Positions 1-12,616 are shown, numbered from the stretch's first letter. The stretch is 64,000 nt of DNA from Varanus komodoensis (GCF_004798865.1 NW_025336346.1:10114572-10178571); one strand, 5' to 3'. Translations and numbers: made by a program. Notes: a model not told the origin generated them from the sequence alone.

Positions 1-386
1 TCCCCTCCTACTTTTACTCCTCTAAGAGCATTGGTCTCTTTTGTCTTCAAAAACTAAAAAAAGGATGGACAGATGGACGGACAGACCCACCTCTTGAGGA
101 AACATACGGTTTTCCACTTATCAACAAGTGTTGAAAAACATTAAATCAGATATACAAGATGTGTCTATTTCATGTGTTTTGCTATGTATCTCTGACACTC
201 AAAATGACTTACAACCAATTAAAATATATGCAAAACTGCAATCTGCAATAATGTGCTTGCAAAGTTACAGATGAGAAGGAACGAGGAAAGTTAAGAATGT
301 GAGCACAGACACTTTAAGCAAGCGTAAAATGTGTAAAAACTTGGGTGTTAAATGCATGCACAGCTGAAGGACGTGTGTCCAAATAC
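1..386. other. VGLL4 intron, left edge
   Basis: This is non-coding sequence following the donor at 386-385. I see no recognisable repeat or exon in it. Confidence 0.6.
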
Positions 387-609
387 CTGCTGCCGTTCCA
401 CCGACGTCATTGCAGGAGTGATGCTCACAGACCTGGTAGCATCCATGCTGTTTTTGGTCAGTGCTAGAGGTTGATCCATGGTTAAACTTGGGATTGAGGC
501 ATATATATGATTAGCATGGAGGCTCATTGTTGGTGCAGCAGCCCGTTCTATTGGACTCCGACTTCTTTCTCTGTGCTCTTTTCGGTAATCCCCATTGGCA
601 GTCTTCATT
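387..609 (-). CDS. VGLL4: VGLL4 third coding exon in window (residues 93-166)
   Basis: VGLL4 is a nuclear transcriptional cofactor that binds TEAD factors and competes with YAP/TAZ. This exon encodes 74 complete codons after completing a split Leu. It is recognised by the family-specific stretches KTANGD, RERSRSPIERA, APTMSLH, QPLALTKNS and ERQQ, which align without gaps to mammalian VGLL4. The acceptor is a pyrimidine tract ending in AG at 611-610. The donor is CAG|GTATTT, with GT at 386-385. The exon has 223 nt; its first base completes the codon left by the 25135-25324 exon and it ends in phase 0, as the human gene does from memory. The region is low in complexity and probably disordered. 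It carries an S-P site in RSRSPIE and a T-P at residue 156. The human second T-P (T159) is T-S here. Met replaces the Asn that I recall in human just after the junction. The TDU motifs are in downstream exons, outside the window. Confidence 0.96.
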
Positions 610-3100
610 CTAAAAGAAACAGAGGCAGACCACTGTTTTATCCTGATTTATTTAATTCAAGGAAGAGGAAAGGTTTCGGCATTTCTTTTGTTTGCCCGTT
701 ACATTTAATCAAACTGAGAAACAAATAAACATTTAACAAATGAACTGAAACGTGTATGTGCAGTCCTAAAAAGTAACACACACCTGTTAGCCACAACTGG
801 TTGGCAAATGGTATGTATGTAATCAGTTACCCAGAACCCTCCCATCCATCTCCATCACAGCCCCCAGTTGATATCCATGCTATGAAAAGACACTGTCTCA
901 TTTCACCACTGGCTGATATTGACTGAAATGCACTGCATGTTAAATGTCACTTGACTGCACCATTCATGTGTTGTTATGAGCAGAAAAGCGCTCAGTAAGA
1001 ATACCCTGAACAAGCACCACTTAAAACAGTGGCATTTGCACAGTGTTGGAAAGCGGGTAGCGTGATCCAGTATGTTGCTGACAGGCAAAGATGGGGATGG
1101 GAAACTGATGCAGCAACTATTTTGCTGAGATGCACTGGGGCTGGAAAGGAGGGAGGTCGAGGATCTGTTACACCAGAGAGCCAGAGTGACATGTGCCGAG
1201 CAAACTGGCCCTCCGCTTATTATGGGAACACAGGAAGGCCTCTCCCACCAAGCAGAGTTGTAGCACACAAAACAGGCGCTTGTGCAGAAAGCATCACACC
1301 AGGACTACTTTGCACAGCATCGAACCAAAGTTTACTGACTTGTTACCGAGTGCCCCAATCAACACTCATTCCCTGATGGGAGACAGGTATCACACGTCCT
1401 ACCATCCATTTTATAGATGTATACTTACGAAACCATGGGTGTACACATTTAAAGCAAAATATGTGAGAAGACCCACAGTCAGACACCGTGCCACTGAATA
1501 ACAGATTTTATTACCCCGTAATAAAGGACCTGATTCACAAGATCACGACAGCCAACTATGGCTTGTTTAATACACAGTGAACCTCGCTGGCCAGTCTTCT
1601 TTTTCCTCTTCTTTTTAGGTTTAAGCTGCAGCTGTGGGTTGTCATATCATCCAAATCCAGACTGGTGGGACGGGGGGGGGGGTCATTGTGCAAGGTTTAC
1701 GCAATCCTCACATGACCCTAGAACAGACCACGGGGAATGAAAAGGTTGTTTAATACTGATACCACATCTGCCCAGGTTCAGATGGCACAAGCTACAGCTT
1801 GAGCCTTCAGAATGGCCACCAGCATGCACCATAGTCCGTGGCGGCTTATTTGACTCCATCAGTCATGAAAACAGCTGCTGCTAAACTTGGAAACAACACA
1901 GCTACCTCCACAAGTGGATGGGCTGTGTTTATTTCTCTAGTGTTAAGTCATTTGGGAGTTAATTTACTTCACAAGTTCTGCTTAACCTCAATAATCTACA
2001 GCTTTTTCAGAGAGATACTAATTATGTGTTGTAACTGCACTTCAATGAAAAAAAGTTGTTTATAAAATATTGGTGCATTTGGCACATGATCTTTGTAAAC
2101 ACAGGCCATTCCTTCAAATAAACACTAGCTACATAAAAAGGTCCCTTTTAATTTGCTGCCTTCCACTAAGTAAAACTGAACAGTAATTAACAGTAATTAG
2201 TGCCTGCATATGCATGTGCATGTCTGCTAGGCTTTCTCTCCCCTCCTCTCTGAAATTTATAAAGAAACTGAAATCATGTATATGATCATTAGTGATTACA
2301 ATTCATCACAACCACTACCACCAAGGTTTTCTGAGCAAACAATTGGAAACACAATACTTTAAAAGTTGGTCTCCTGCTCCTGAACTTTTACCAGGCCAAA
2401 TCACTTGTCCTTTTATTTTTAATTGAATGCTATCTCATACTGAGGCAAACATGAATTCCAGTCACTTTACAAGAGTATCCTGATTACAATACTGGGGAAA
2501 GAAACCCTGGTAGTTTAAGCTGAGTTGCCTGTGAAGTGCCCAGAATTCTTGCTCAAATTAAAGCTGCGATCCGGTGCATATTTAGACAGCCCTAGAAATG
2601 TCAGCATGTCCCAGCCAGGCAAGCACAGGATGACACCCTAAATCACCAATTTTGTAGCAGGACATGAGCAAAACACATTAAACTGAAACTTCTGCATGAG
2701 GTCAAGGGCGTTGTGACACCTTTCTCTGGAGGAGCTTAGTCATTTGTAAAGCCACTCTGGACTGCATTTTGGAAGTGATGGCACCTTTGGCAGCCAGTAC
2801 ACCTCAGAGGCAGACACCATTCTTATCACATGCCACCAGTACCTGGATGATTGGGAGCTATCAAACCAAATGCAAACCGCTAGCTCAATATCGTGGGGTT
2901 GCCCTTCCGGCTGACCCAGAAGCTGCTGCTCAGGTGAATGCAGAAACTGGCTGCTCTCAGGAGCTGCCCCTCTTCAGCACTTGACTCCTTTGCTGAGGAA
3001 GGAGTTAACAAGCCCCTCAAGCAACAAGTGGGCTGCATGCAGCTTGGAGGATCTCAAGCGGGGAGGACCTATGCAAGCAGCGCCTGTCACCGCCTCCACG
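610..3100. other. VGLL4 intron segment, mostly unique
   Basis: There is no exon-like reading frame. A G run of 11 bases lies at 1672-1682. A probable degraded foldback element is at 2568-2632 and is listed separately. A moderately GC-rich stretch at about 2760-3100 precedes the repeat at 3101 and may be part of an older element, but I cannot name it. Confidence 0.5.
2568..2632 (+). repeat. Degraded arm of a palindromic (foldback) element
   Basis: The order GCTGCGATCC, GTGCATATTTAGACAG, then a CAGCATG-like block and CCAGCCAGG follows the left arm of the foldback elements at 13395 and 16274. Divergence is high and the right arm is not evident. Confidence 0.3.
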
Positions 3101-3205
3101 CTGTTGTCATGTGCCTTACGGTGACCTTATGAATGATTGTCCTCCAAAATGTCATGTCCTGCACAGCTCAGCTCTTGCAAACTTGGGGCTTGACTTCCTT
3201 TATTC
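3101..3205 (+). repeat. Ancient interspersed repeat, copy 1 (probable non-LTR 3' end)
   Basis: It shares a core with 6301-6404: CTGTTGT, ATGTGC, then TACGGTGACCTTATGAATGA and CCTCCAA. The same core occurs widely in squamate genomes, from memory. Read on the minus strand it resembles the end of a non-LTR reverse transcriptase ORF (FIHRV-like). The exact family is unresolved. Confidence 0.45.
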
Positions 3206-3875
3206 CCAGCCTGGGGTGCCTGTACCCCCAAGGGGTATGATATGGCATTTCAGGGAGTGTGACAAAGAGGAAGGCTGCATCTCGATTTGGCAAACTTTAT
3301 GAATTGGGATGGTTTTTGCCAAACATTATCCCAATAATAAAATTATTTATTATTATTTTGTTTTCATTTGATTCAGTTCTCTTTTGTCAATCAAGACAAA
3401 ATCTAGGAAGTGCCCAAATCAAAAGGCAGACTTGCAGATCGTAATCACCAAGAAAGTTCCACATTTTGAGAAGCAGGAACAAAGAAGTCACTGAATTTTA
3501 TGTTCACACTGGGATCAATGTTAATGTTTGCAATTATTTTCTAATTGCTCGATTTATATTTGAATTTTATGCACTGCGTTAAAAGCTTATTTTTGAGGTC
3601 AATTTCTTCACCCACAATATTGTATTCAATTTGCAATTCAAAAATTAGAAATTTGACTTCTTCATCTTCAAATGTGGCATTACTTTTGTAGGAGATGTGA
3701 ACATAAATCAAACATTATCTAAGGGTGTAGGGCATAGAAAAGGGTGGAAACTACTGCTTCATAGAACTGCACCATCTCACATTTCTTCTTCTGCCTTTCT
3801 CTAGCATGACTGTTTTCTCCAGCAAATCTTGCCTTTTTGTGAGCTACACAAAATACAACAGCTTCAGTTTTGTCA

Positions 3876-3952
3876 TTTTATTTATTTATTTATTTATTAA
3901 AACATTTTTATGCCGCCCCATTCGCCGAAGCCTCGGGGCGGCTTACAACATT
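3876..3952 (-). repeat. L2/CR1-type LINE or SINE 3' tail
   Basis: It begins with a (TTTA)n run (the tail in reverse) followed by TGCCGCCCCATTCGCCGAAG and a GGGGCGGCTTACAA block. The same sequence occurs at 31885, in the same orientation. It is the common squamate L2-type tail, truncated to under 100 bp. Confidence 0.6.
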
Positions 3953-4260
3953 TTCCTTCCAAGGACCCACTTGTATGTCTTTCTGTCAGTCCAGGGTATT
4001 TGGAAGATCTCTGAAACAATCCTCTGCCCAGTTGGGAGGAGGGGGTGTCACTGTTTGGACAAAGTATAGTGAAGAAACTTCACTATACAGGGGAGGAGAT
4101 ACAGATGACTTGCAACTCTGCCATGGGTGTCAGTTGTTTAGAGGAAGAAAACTATTTCCTGTATCCTTTCTCACAAGTATGTGATTTTATATATCCTAAG
4201 CATGTGCACATACAAGCATTCTGTGGCTATGCCTATATTTCACTGCCATATACTACTAGT

Positions 4261-4445
4261 TAGGAAGACAGGAAGGTGCCATATAGGAGGCCGGACCAGT
4301 GGCCCATCTAGTCCACTACTGCTGGCGCTCACTGCCAGTAGCATTCCAGGTCCTCGGACAGGGTTCCTGCCTAGCCCTAGGTGACAAGCAGTTGACCCTG
4401 GGACATTCTGCAGGCAAAGCACGTGTTCTACCAGTGAGCTGAGTT
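4261..4445 (-). repeat. tRNA-derived SINE
   Basis: Read on the minus strand it opens with a tRNA-like block (CTCACTGGTAGAACA, then TGCTTTGCCTGCAGAA and CCCAGGGTCAAC), close to tRNA-Ala with its A and B boxes. A body and a right end containing TAGATGGGCCACTGGTC follow. This is a well-known squamate interspersed repeat. It is not a functional tRNA gene, because the acceptor stem and the 3' half are missing or altered. Confidence 0.6.
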
Positions 4446-6029
4446 TTGGGTTGTCAGGCAAAATAGCAGTGTTCTGGTAAAATAAACTAGAGATAGCTTT
4501 AGTGTGAGATAAAGTTCTCTGATTTATGGACAATGTTTTTCTTTATTTCAGTTTTCTCTCTTAAGAGACTTGAGAGTTCAAATCTATGCTAAGGCAGACT
4601 TTATTACCTACTATTTCTGTATTTCCAAAGGGGCCCTGTCCATCGCTTCTTTGGCCTGGCATGCCTCTATGCAACTTGAGCTCTTAATACACTACACAGT
4701 TCTTTATTGAACTAAAGTGCAAAAAACAAAACAAAACATAAACCCTTCCTCTATTACTATCCTAAGAATGAAACAAACTGTGGAGAGCTTAAAACACATT
4801 CTCACACATGCACACAAACAAATGCATACAGCCAAGGAAGGGCTCTACAGAATTGTGACAAGTACTTTGCCCTACTTAAGCTAAAATCTACCTAACGATT
4901 TTTCTTACGCTTCTATAGCCTTTGGACATATGGGCTTATCTTTTTGGCAGAGGTAATAGTGACATACGGCCCTTTGACCTTGTGCATTTTGTAACAAGAT
5001 AGGAAACAGACTACCTGAATTTAGTCTAACACAATCACAGCAGTAAGCATGTTTTCATTTATGGCACGATTTATTACTCTACACAAGGTTTGTGTATGAA
5101 ACAGTTCTGCCACCCCCCCACTCATAGCTCAAATCTTGTATTTTTCCTTGTCTTTAAAACAGACATTGTTTTCCATCATTCTCCCTAGTGAATCATAATC
5201 CAGGCTCCAGTGCTTACCCAAGCATCATGTGCTTAGATGGATGACATACCAAAACCACACACATCCTGACTGCTAGAACCAAACTGTGGCAGATTTTCAT
5301 CTTTGTTAACTGAAAGCAATGTTCTGAGTCCATGCACTGAAAAGGTTCAAGTGGTGGTTACGACACACTGTCCTTAAACGATTCTTGTGTTGTAGACTGT
5401 TAATGCTGCCTCTCTGTTTACTGGAACAGAGCAATGGGTAATTCACACCCATCCTGGAGAAATGACTTAGCTTTGCCAACTGTTTAAGGAAAGGCAGAAA
5501 GAGAGAGCAGGAGAGAGGCCCAGAAAAAGGGACTGTTCCTTTACACTCATTTCTAATACACAACCCTCTACCAGAGGAACATCCAAAAGAACTGCTGACA
5601 GAAAGCTAACATCCCACACTATTTTTAAAGAAAGCTTCTATTTAAAGTAGGCCTAAATTTTAAGACTTGTACCTTAGGAAAAGTAGCGGATGCTATTTTA
5701 CAATTAGTAATATACACATGCTTACATAGCCTTGAACAAAAAGCCAAGGAAACAAACAACAAAACCAAACCAAAAGGAAACCAATATCTAATATTCTAAA
5801 GTCATTAGGTGATTCAGGTTGCAATTTTCAACATGCTTATGGAGCAAACACAGTAACACTTACTTCTGTATAAATCATGCATAGGATTGCGCTGCACAGC
5901 ACCTAGCTCAATCTGTGAAATCAAAAAGAAAAAGCATACATTTTGGGAAAGTCTGCTTGCTTGGCCTCCTGGAGACGAGCCTTTCTTACACGAACCCTAG
6001 ATCGTTTGCAGAGGCCTTCTTCCAAATGC
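4446..6029. other. VGLL4 intron segment without recognised features
   Basis: This is AT-rich unique-looking sequence. I see no repeat family or exon in it. Confidence 0.5.
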
Positions 6030-6265
6030 CCCTGCCAATCTGAAATGCAGCAAGGACCGTTTCAGCTGTAGTGCTCCACCTTAGGAATCCCTTCCCGGGA
6101 GAAGTACATCTGGCACTGACAGTTTTATTTTCTCAATACCAGCCTAGGCCTGTAAATCCTCATACTTTTGACATCATTTAATTGTTTTGATCTGCTACAA
6201 TCTGCTGCCTCAATCATTTCCATTGTTTTCTCTGTTATTTTATTTTTATGGTTATTTTCAATACT
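6030..6265 (+). mobile_element. L2-type LINE 3' fragment
   Basis: The blocks TTAGGAATCCCTTCCCGGGAG, ACATCTGGCACT and CCAGCCTAGGCCTGTAAA follow the same order as the 3' end of the longer L2 near 31.3 kb (GGGACATCCACCTGGCAT, CGCCAGGC). They lead into a T-rich 3' UTR ending near GTGAACTGCAA. Only the last few hundred bases remain. Confidence 0.5.
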
Positions 6266-6300
6266 TGTGAACTGCAACGAGAAGTTAACTACTGAAAGTC

Positions 6301-6404
6301 TGCTGTTGTTGCTATGTGCTGTCAAGTCATCTCTGCCTTATGGGGACCCTATGAATGAAAGCCCTCCAAGATGTTCTGCCAGTGACAGTCCTCTTCATAT
6401 CCTG
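6301..6404 (+). repeat. Ancient interspersed repeat, copy 2
   Basis: It matches 3101-3205: TGTTGTTGCTATGTGCTGTC, CTTATGGGGACCCTATGAATG and CCCTCCAAGATGTT. It lies directly after the L2 fragment at 6030-6265, in the same orientation as copy 1. Confidence 0.5.
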
Positions 6405-9400
6405 TAATTTATTGAAAGTATGAATTCCATAAATGGAAGCCATTATGAATGGGTGAATGAATGTGCACTAGTTGAGTGGGTTACTGCAGGCGCGTATTAA
6501 TGCTTCTGATACATCCAATGCCTGATAAACTCTAAGCATAAAATGTCCCAGTCTAAGTTAAGTCAGCTGTAACTGCATCTGAAGTGGTATGGTCCAAAGT
6601 AGTTCGATCTACTATAGTACTTTATAGTCCCATTGCATATATAGAATGCTTATGACTTAACATAAAGTGTTTATTCCCTTAACAGAATTATTACCCATAA
6701 TTTAAATGACTAATAGCCTGTTTCCAAATATTATTTCCAGTCCTGCAGGTCTTGCATCCCCATTCTTAACTTCATTATTTCCTCTTGTATAGCAGCTAAT
6801 AGTTCTACAAGGACTGTAGAAAACCATTTTTCCATTGTTGCATAATGCTGTGTCAATATATCTTGCATGTTAAGTTTAGTTTTATGGAAACTAATCAACA
6901 TAAACAAATATGAATGTTAGTAGGAATATGGAATATTTTTTCTATTCCGATCAGACTCCAAATACAGAACAAAAATGATATACTCGTTGCTCCTTTATTG
7001 TCCAACTGGGTGCAATTCACCTTCACTCAAAGGGCACACAAGAGGAACAGTTTCAGCAGTGTCCTGTGTGATAAAACCAGGCCAACAACTTTAACAAAGT
7101 ACTGTGGCTGGCAAAAGTTCTAGGTGTTTGCCCATTTAGTCATGTTTTATAAAAAGTTAAGCAGGTGGTTAGTTTTCATATTTGGCCTCAGGCGGAGTAT
7201 ACTGCTCAATAAAGACACCCAGAAAATTCATATGCCAGCCAGAAGCTTATTTAGTGGTCAATTAAAATGATACTTTCCCAGAGTCAAGTGTTGAACATCC
7301 TAGCCTGCCAGAAAAAGTAATTTTTCCTAGCTTGAATTTCAGGGCAATATGAGTTTAATGGACAAATTCCTAAAGTCATGAGTGAAACCAACCAAAATCA
7401 ATATGCAAAGTTCAGAAGAGGAAGCTTCTGGAGACAGAAGTTGCTGTTAAAAAAACACTGGAAGATTGCCTTGCTGACCCTATCCAGAGGCCTGAAGGCA
7501 GGCATTTTATTATATTGCTCTTTTCTAACATAAAACACTGCAGGTGGATATGAATAAACCTGTTACTAGTTAATAAATTCAAAACATACTTTGGTGCCAA
7601 GAACTATATGTCCTATGTGAAGTCACTAAACAATTGTGCTGCATATTATGTTTATAATGACAATCCCAGGGTGACTTCAGATACATGCCCCACATACTCA
7701 AGGAAAGAATGCTGTAATTAAGTGGATTTAAAGGCAAATATATTTAAAAGGTAGCAACTGTTATACATATTTTCAGACAGAAAACATTCTGAAAGTACAG
7801 CATACAAAAAGAGATTCCATTGCTTTTGAGATGGCTGCTTTACATCTCCAGAAAATTCTACTCAAAGTGATTAAGTCTGTCTAAAAGAAGTCCAACAAGA
7901 CATGCATATAAGCTATATTCAGACATAAGGTTTCCTTCTTCCCTTCATGTGTAAGAAGATATTGGGAGCTTCTGTTTCTGATCTGCTGTTTCATCAAAAG
8001 CCAACAATTTACACGAAGTGGGGTCCCTTCGTTAGGGTTGTAGGGAAATGGCAGTTTGAGCAAACTGGTTTGCTGGCTTCAGACAAAACAGCAAACCTTG
8101 ATTTGCCATAAGTCCACTGCAAGTGCATAGTAACCTCCTTTTAAGGAATGTGCAAACTTGATAACAGATGTTCTTTGAATGTAGTCATAGATTTCATTTT
8201 CCTCAAATCAGTAGATGAGTACAGTTATACTTCTGTGTAGTATTTATATAATTATCCTTTTAAAGTTCAAATGCATTTCTAGAGCTTGTCTAGTACAGCC
8301 TAAATTATCAGGGTCCCAAAAGTTGAAAGACATGCTTTGAATCCAAACTTAATCACACTTAAATTCCCAGTGGAAGAATGGGACCAGTTAGTCAAGAATC
8401 AATTCACAACTATTTCTAATGCTCAGTTTGTTTCTTTTGAATAAAACATTTTCAAAAACATTTCCTTTGTTCCCGGTTTCCCAGTTTCATAATACAATTT
8501 TGTCACATTATGAAATAAAAAGACAAAGAAAAAAAAGAGAAACAAGCATAAACATCATTAACAAGAAAACATTGCATGTGAATTTATATTATCATAACAT
8601 GTATCATCCTGGTAAACAGCCTGTTTTTTGTACAAATCTGTCATTTCACTGTCTTCATTTGATAATACACACTGCCTTTGTCAGTTCAGACCATATAATG
8701 CTTATAAGAAGTATCTCATATTTGGAAAAAACAGACCTGTATTGATGGAGAATTTATTTTCTCCTAAGCATAAGCGCAAAGATCAAAATTTTCTGTGTAC
8801 ACTTAACGTGGCTCAAGCCAGCAGAGGGGAAATAAATTAGTGCATTTGATTTGTTTATACACAAACTTAATTGTCCTGGAAAGGGCCACCCAGTTAAAAA
8901 TCTAGTAGTCGTCTGAAACATAACTTCAGAAGAACTACAGCAGTGGAGATCCTTGCCAAACATCCCTTCATTCTAATGAATCCTTTCCAAAATCTATTTG
9001 AAAGTCTTAGAACAAAAGATGAAGCTACAAGTTTTGCATGAAGGCCTAACTTTACATACTGCAAGTGATATATTGTTGTGCAAATGTTTTCTTTGCATAG
9101 CACATAACACAAGCCAAATACACAGCACCAACAGGTGCCAAAAATGAATCTTTTAATTCTTTACATGCCTACAGTTACAAAATAGTTAACAAAGAGCCAT
9201 TTAAGTTTATCTGCTTTTGTCCCACCTTTTAAAACTTTCTATGGGTTTACATCCTTACAGCAGATTTTCTTCCAAATCTCAAACAAGTTATATCCAGAAG
9301 ATGAAAATGGAAACTGCTGAGCAATGCATCATGTAAAGTTTATTAGAAGCTTGTAAATAGCCACTCTTGTGGCACTCTATGATGATTAATAATTATCTCC

Positions 9401-9577
9401 TTGAGTCAAGAAGAAGAAACGCTTGTATTAGAAATTACTTGGTTGTATCCTTCATCCTTTCAGGCCAATTATGTGCCAGAAACATGGGTATATATAGGCA
9501 GCCGCACAGGTGATGTTTGCAGCATTATTTTCAAGGGTCAAGGGAGTTTAGAGGACAGTCTATCCCAAGCAGTGTAT
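6405..9577. other. VGLL4 intron segment without recognised features
   Basis: This is AT-rich sequence. Short open frames are of chance length and show no family signature. No repeats are recognised. Confidence 0.5.
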
Positions 9578-9675
9578 CTCTCCAGATATTTTGGGCTTCA
9601 TCTTCCACCAGCCACAGCCAGCAAAACCAATGGCCATGTCCAAAACATCTGGAGGGCACCAGGAAGGGGAAGGCT
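9578..9675 (+). repeat. Palindromic hAT-like MITE
   Basis: The left arm is CTCCAGATATTTTGGGCTTC, the centre is CCAGCCACAGCCAGC, and the right arm is CCAAAACATCTGGAGGGCAC, the inverse of the left. This is the abundant squamate foldback repeat based on CCTCCAGATGTT. A second copy is at 47289. Confidence 0.55.
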
Positions 9676-10572
9676 GTTATAGGTTTCCTTGAATGAAGCA
9701 CAGCAGGGATGTCAAGTGTAAAACGCTCGGGTATATTCTTGTCTAAGATGGTGCTACATTATACTGCGTTAGAGTGCTTTACACTTAATGCGGATGGAGG
9801 TATATGAAGTAGTAGTGAAGTGAATGGGAGGTCTGCATGTAACGTAAGCCCAATGTTTCTCATGTTTCTTTTCTTCTTGTTGGGCAATGTGAACAAGCCA
9901 TGTTGTGACTATATGCAACCTGATCAGCCCCTCTTGCCAACCACAGGAGCAATCAAGCAGTGTGTACCAGAACTTGACTGGCTCATGGTAACCCAGACTG
10001 AAAAAACAAACAGGATTGCCATTTCAGGCAAACTGGCCATTTCAAACTAGAATTCCCTGTCAATATGGACACTTTTATCATGACAAAAATACACAACACC
10101 AACACTAGCAGAAAAGGTCTTCTGGAAAATTGTAGGAGGATAAATGTAAACTAATTAAGCTGTATGTAAATAAAGTACAGTCGAGGCAATCTTGGCTGCC
10201 ATGATGCCTCGTGCCCCACATTTCACCAGATGGCTGTTTCCAGATGCTCAAAGGAAGCACAGCTGGGGCTCTGCGTAGTTATGGTGTGAGCTGAAAGCGC
10301 CAGCTTCCTTTGGCCAATTTGTGACCTTGGAAAGGCAGCCAGCATGGCTCTTTCACTGCTGAAAGGGTTTGGTGGGGAGAGGGCTCAGCCTTCCAAGTCA
10401 CAGGACCTCAGAGCTGAGACTCTGAAAAATCCTATGCCCTCCCCCACATGAAGTTAGAACGGCAGAGTAATGCTCCCTACAACACTTTCCGTAGATGTTT
10501 TTTGCTTGTTTGTTTCATCTTTCTAAGTATGATGCAGTCAAGAACGCATTCTTGTTGGGACAGTCTCTGACA

Positions 10573-10775
10573 GGAAGGGCCAGTTCACACAATCAAATAA
10601 ATCACACTGGCATGTTTTAATCCCTGGCATGTGTCAGGCAGTATTTCCCAAAGTGCCTGATTCTGGTACACCTTCTTGAATCATCCAAACCTACGCTACA
10701 TGGCTTCTTTGAAGGAATCCTCATTGCCTGTTGAATTTAAGCCACAGTGGCTTTTTGATCATGCAAACTGGGTTA
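10573..10775 (+). repeat. Possible hAT-like non-autonomous element, copy 1
   Basis: It starts with AGTTCACACAATCAAA and ends with CCACAGTGGCTTTTTGATCA and TGCAAACTGGG. Both ends resemble those of 44098-44410. The centre is diverged. Family assignment rests on these shared blocks and on memory of the squamate repeat. Confidence 0.35.
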
Positions 10776-10866
10776 AGGACAGGTACCATTTGTCAGCCAT
10801 GAACACCAAAGCTCCTATTTGCATCTATATTCTAAATTTTAGGTAGAAAACATTAGGTTTTGTGCC

Positions 10867-11165
10867 CTTCCTTCCTTCCTTATTTATAACACTTGTATGC
10901 CGTCCTTCACTATTGCATCTCAGGACTGCTTACAAGATTAAAAGCAAATCCACAGAACAATTGATAAACAGTACAATACAATAAAATTATCAAAACTATT
11001 AGAAATAAATCCAATCAAAACAAAACAAACACAACTGTAAAACAGTAAAAATACTAATTTTTAAAATAACGATTAAATGAAAAGGTTTTAACCTGCTGCT
11101 GAAAAGCGTATAGGCTCGGTGTCAGGTGAACCTCACTGGAGAGCGTATGATAAAAGACAGAGGCT
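10867..11165 (-). mobile_element. L2-type LINE 3' end, minus strand
   Basis: A CTTCC run and TATTTATAACACTTGTATGC-like tail lead into an A/T-rich 3' UTR. The GTGTCAGGTGAACCTCACTG block that follows matches the L2 copy at 38251-38785 (GCGTCAGGCACACCTCTCTG). It contains only 3' UTR and tail. Confidence 0.6.
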
Positions 11166-12616
11166 ACTTATTTTCTGCACCGTGTATGCCAGTCGCACAC
11201 TTGGGGGAAAGGTTTGCACAATCACCCTCACTGTCAAAGCGCAGTGTCTTGTGTGAATCCAGCATGGCTGCCTTGTTGCTGTGGCTAACAAGCCACCCCA
11301 GAACCCTCAACAGCTCATGGACTGTTCGTGTGAACCAATCCACTGACATAGTTGTGGCTTTACTCAAGCAAAGGTGAAAAACCCCAGAACACATGTAAGA
11401 TATTTACGTGTTCTCTACTATCATCTTTGCTAGGAAAATCAATTCATTTGCACAGATACGATCAATCAAGAAATAGAATGTCTGTCTCAAAACAACAAAT
11501 ATATTTCCTTTAAAAATAACACAATGGGTTCTCATATTAGGTATCTTAGCTGCAGTGTTTCCTGGGACTCAGCTCCAAATTTATCTTTATCATGCCTTGA
11601 CATCAGCTCCTCAGCTCCCTTGAACCGAGTGCCACGCACCTCAAAAAATGCTGCACAAGGGTTGGTGGATTTGCAGTGAAAAGCCACATACAGGACAAAG
11701 ACTAGTTTGCTGACTACTCTTACAGTCTTCAGTACCTCAGGGGTCAAGATAATCAAGTACTGCTCATGTTCTCTCTCTCAAGTAAGTATCATTATCCTCT
11801 CCATCCTTTTTGGTGGAGAGGATAATGCATGAGGAGAGTCATCCCTAAGAGCCGTTCCCATTACTTCTTGCTACCTCTGCATCCTCTCTACCTGTCACCA
11901 GTATACCCCCCATATCCCACGAAGCCGCCAACGGGTAGGCAAGAGTTTTACAACGGGAAGGTCCATGTGCAGGGCCATCTCCACCTGTACCAAGAATCTG
12001 GGAACAGAGCCCTCACATTTGCCCACTTCACCAACTCAGCATGCAGGATATCCAAATAGAACAGAACAGAACAGAAATCGGCAGCTGCAAGATATGAGAC
12101 TTAGGTGTGACTGCAATAACGATAAGTCACGCCCCAATATTCATTACTCCCTGCTAGCTGAAACAAATAGAGAGGTCGGAAAAAGACAACTGCATTTTGC
12201 CACCATCAGGGCCCGTATAAGGTGGTGAAAGGGCAAGGGGCACTCTTCCAGTGCCTGTACAAGCGTTCCAAGTACAAGACACAAAGGTCTTACCAAGGGA
12301 ACATATGGACTAATCTCCACCTTTCAAAACTGAGTGGGGGAAGGCAATGATCTGGAGTAAATGCAGAACAGAAACTGCTTGATCCACGTATCTGAACAGA
12401 AGGTGAACCACTGTGTTTCCCGCAGGTCAGGAACAGAAGCATGGCCTTCCTTACCCAGCCCTGGAGGAACAAATGTTTTGCTGTCACCTGCTGGGAGGTA
12501 CCTCATCTGCCATCTCAGTGGTTGTCCCTGTTCCCCACCCAGATACCAGCACTGGGCAATAAAAGTAAGCCATCCAAAACCTTTGCTTAGTGATGTCCCC
12601 TTTGTTCTGGAGAGAA
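11166..12616. other. VGLL4 intron segment, function unknown
   Basis: Moderately GC-rich patches give overlapping open frames on both strands (for example 11532-11756 minus and 12361-12678 plus) without recognisable domains. A strong short hairpin lies at 11790-11827 and a small GAACA repeat near 12060. Confidence 0.4.
11790..11827. repeat. Short inverted repeat (hairpin)
   Basis: The arms at 11790-11805 and 11812-11827 are 16 bp each with one G-T type mismatch and a 6-base T-rich loop. It is not linked to a recognisable element. Confidence 0.6.

Noticed and set aside
4380-4445. tRNA-Ala-like sequence
   Set aside because: The A- and B-box resemblance belongs to a SINE head; a complete cloverleaf with acceptor stem is not present.
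11532-11756. Minus-strand open frame of 74 codons with a protein-like texture
   Set aside because: No family could be named, and it lacks clear splice sites; left as intron.
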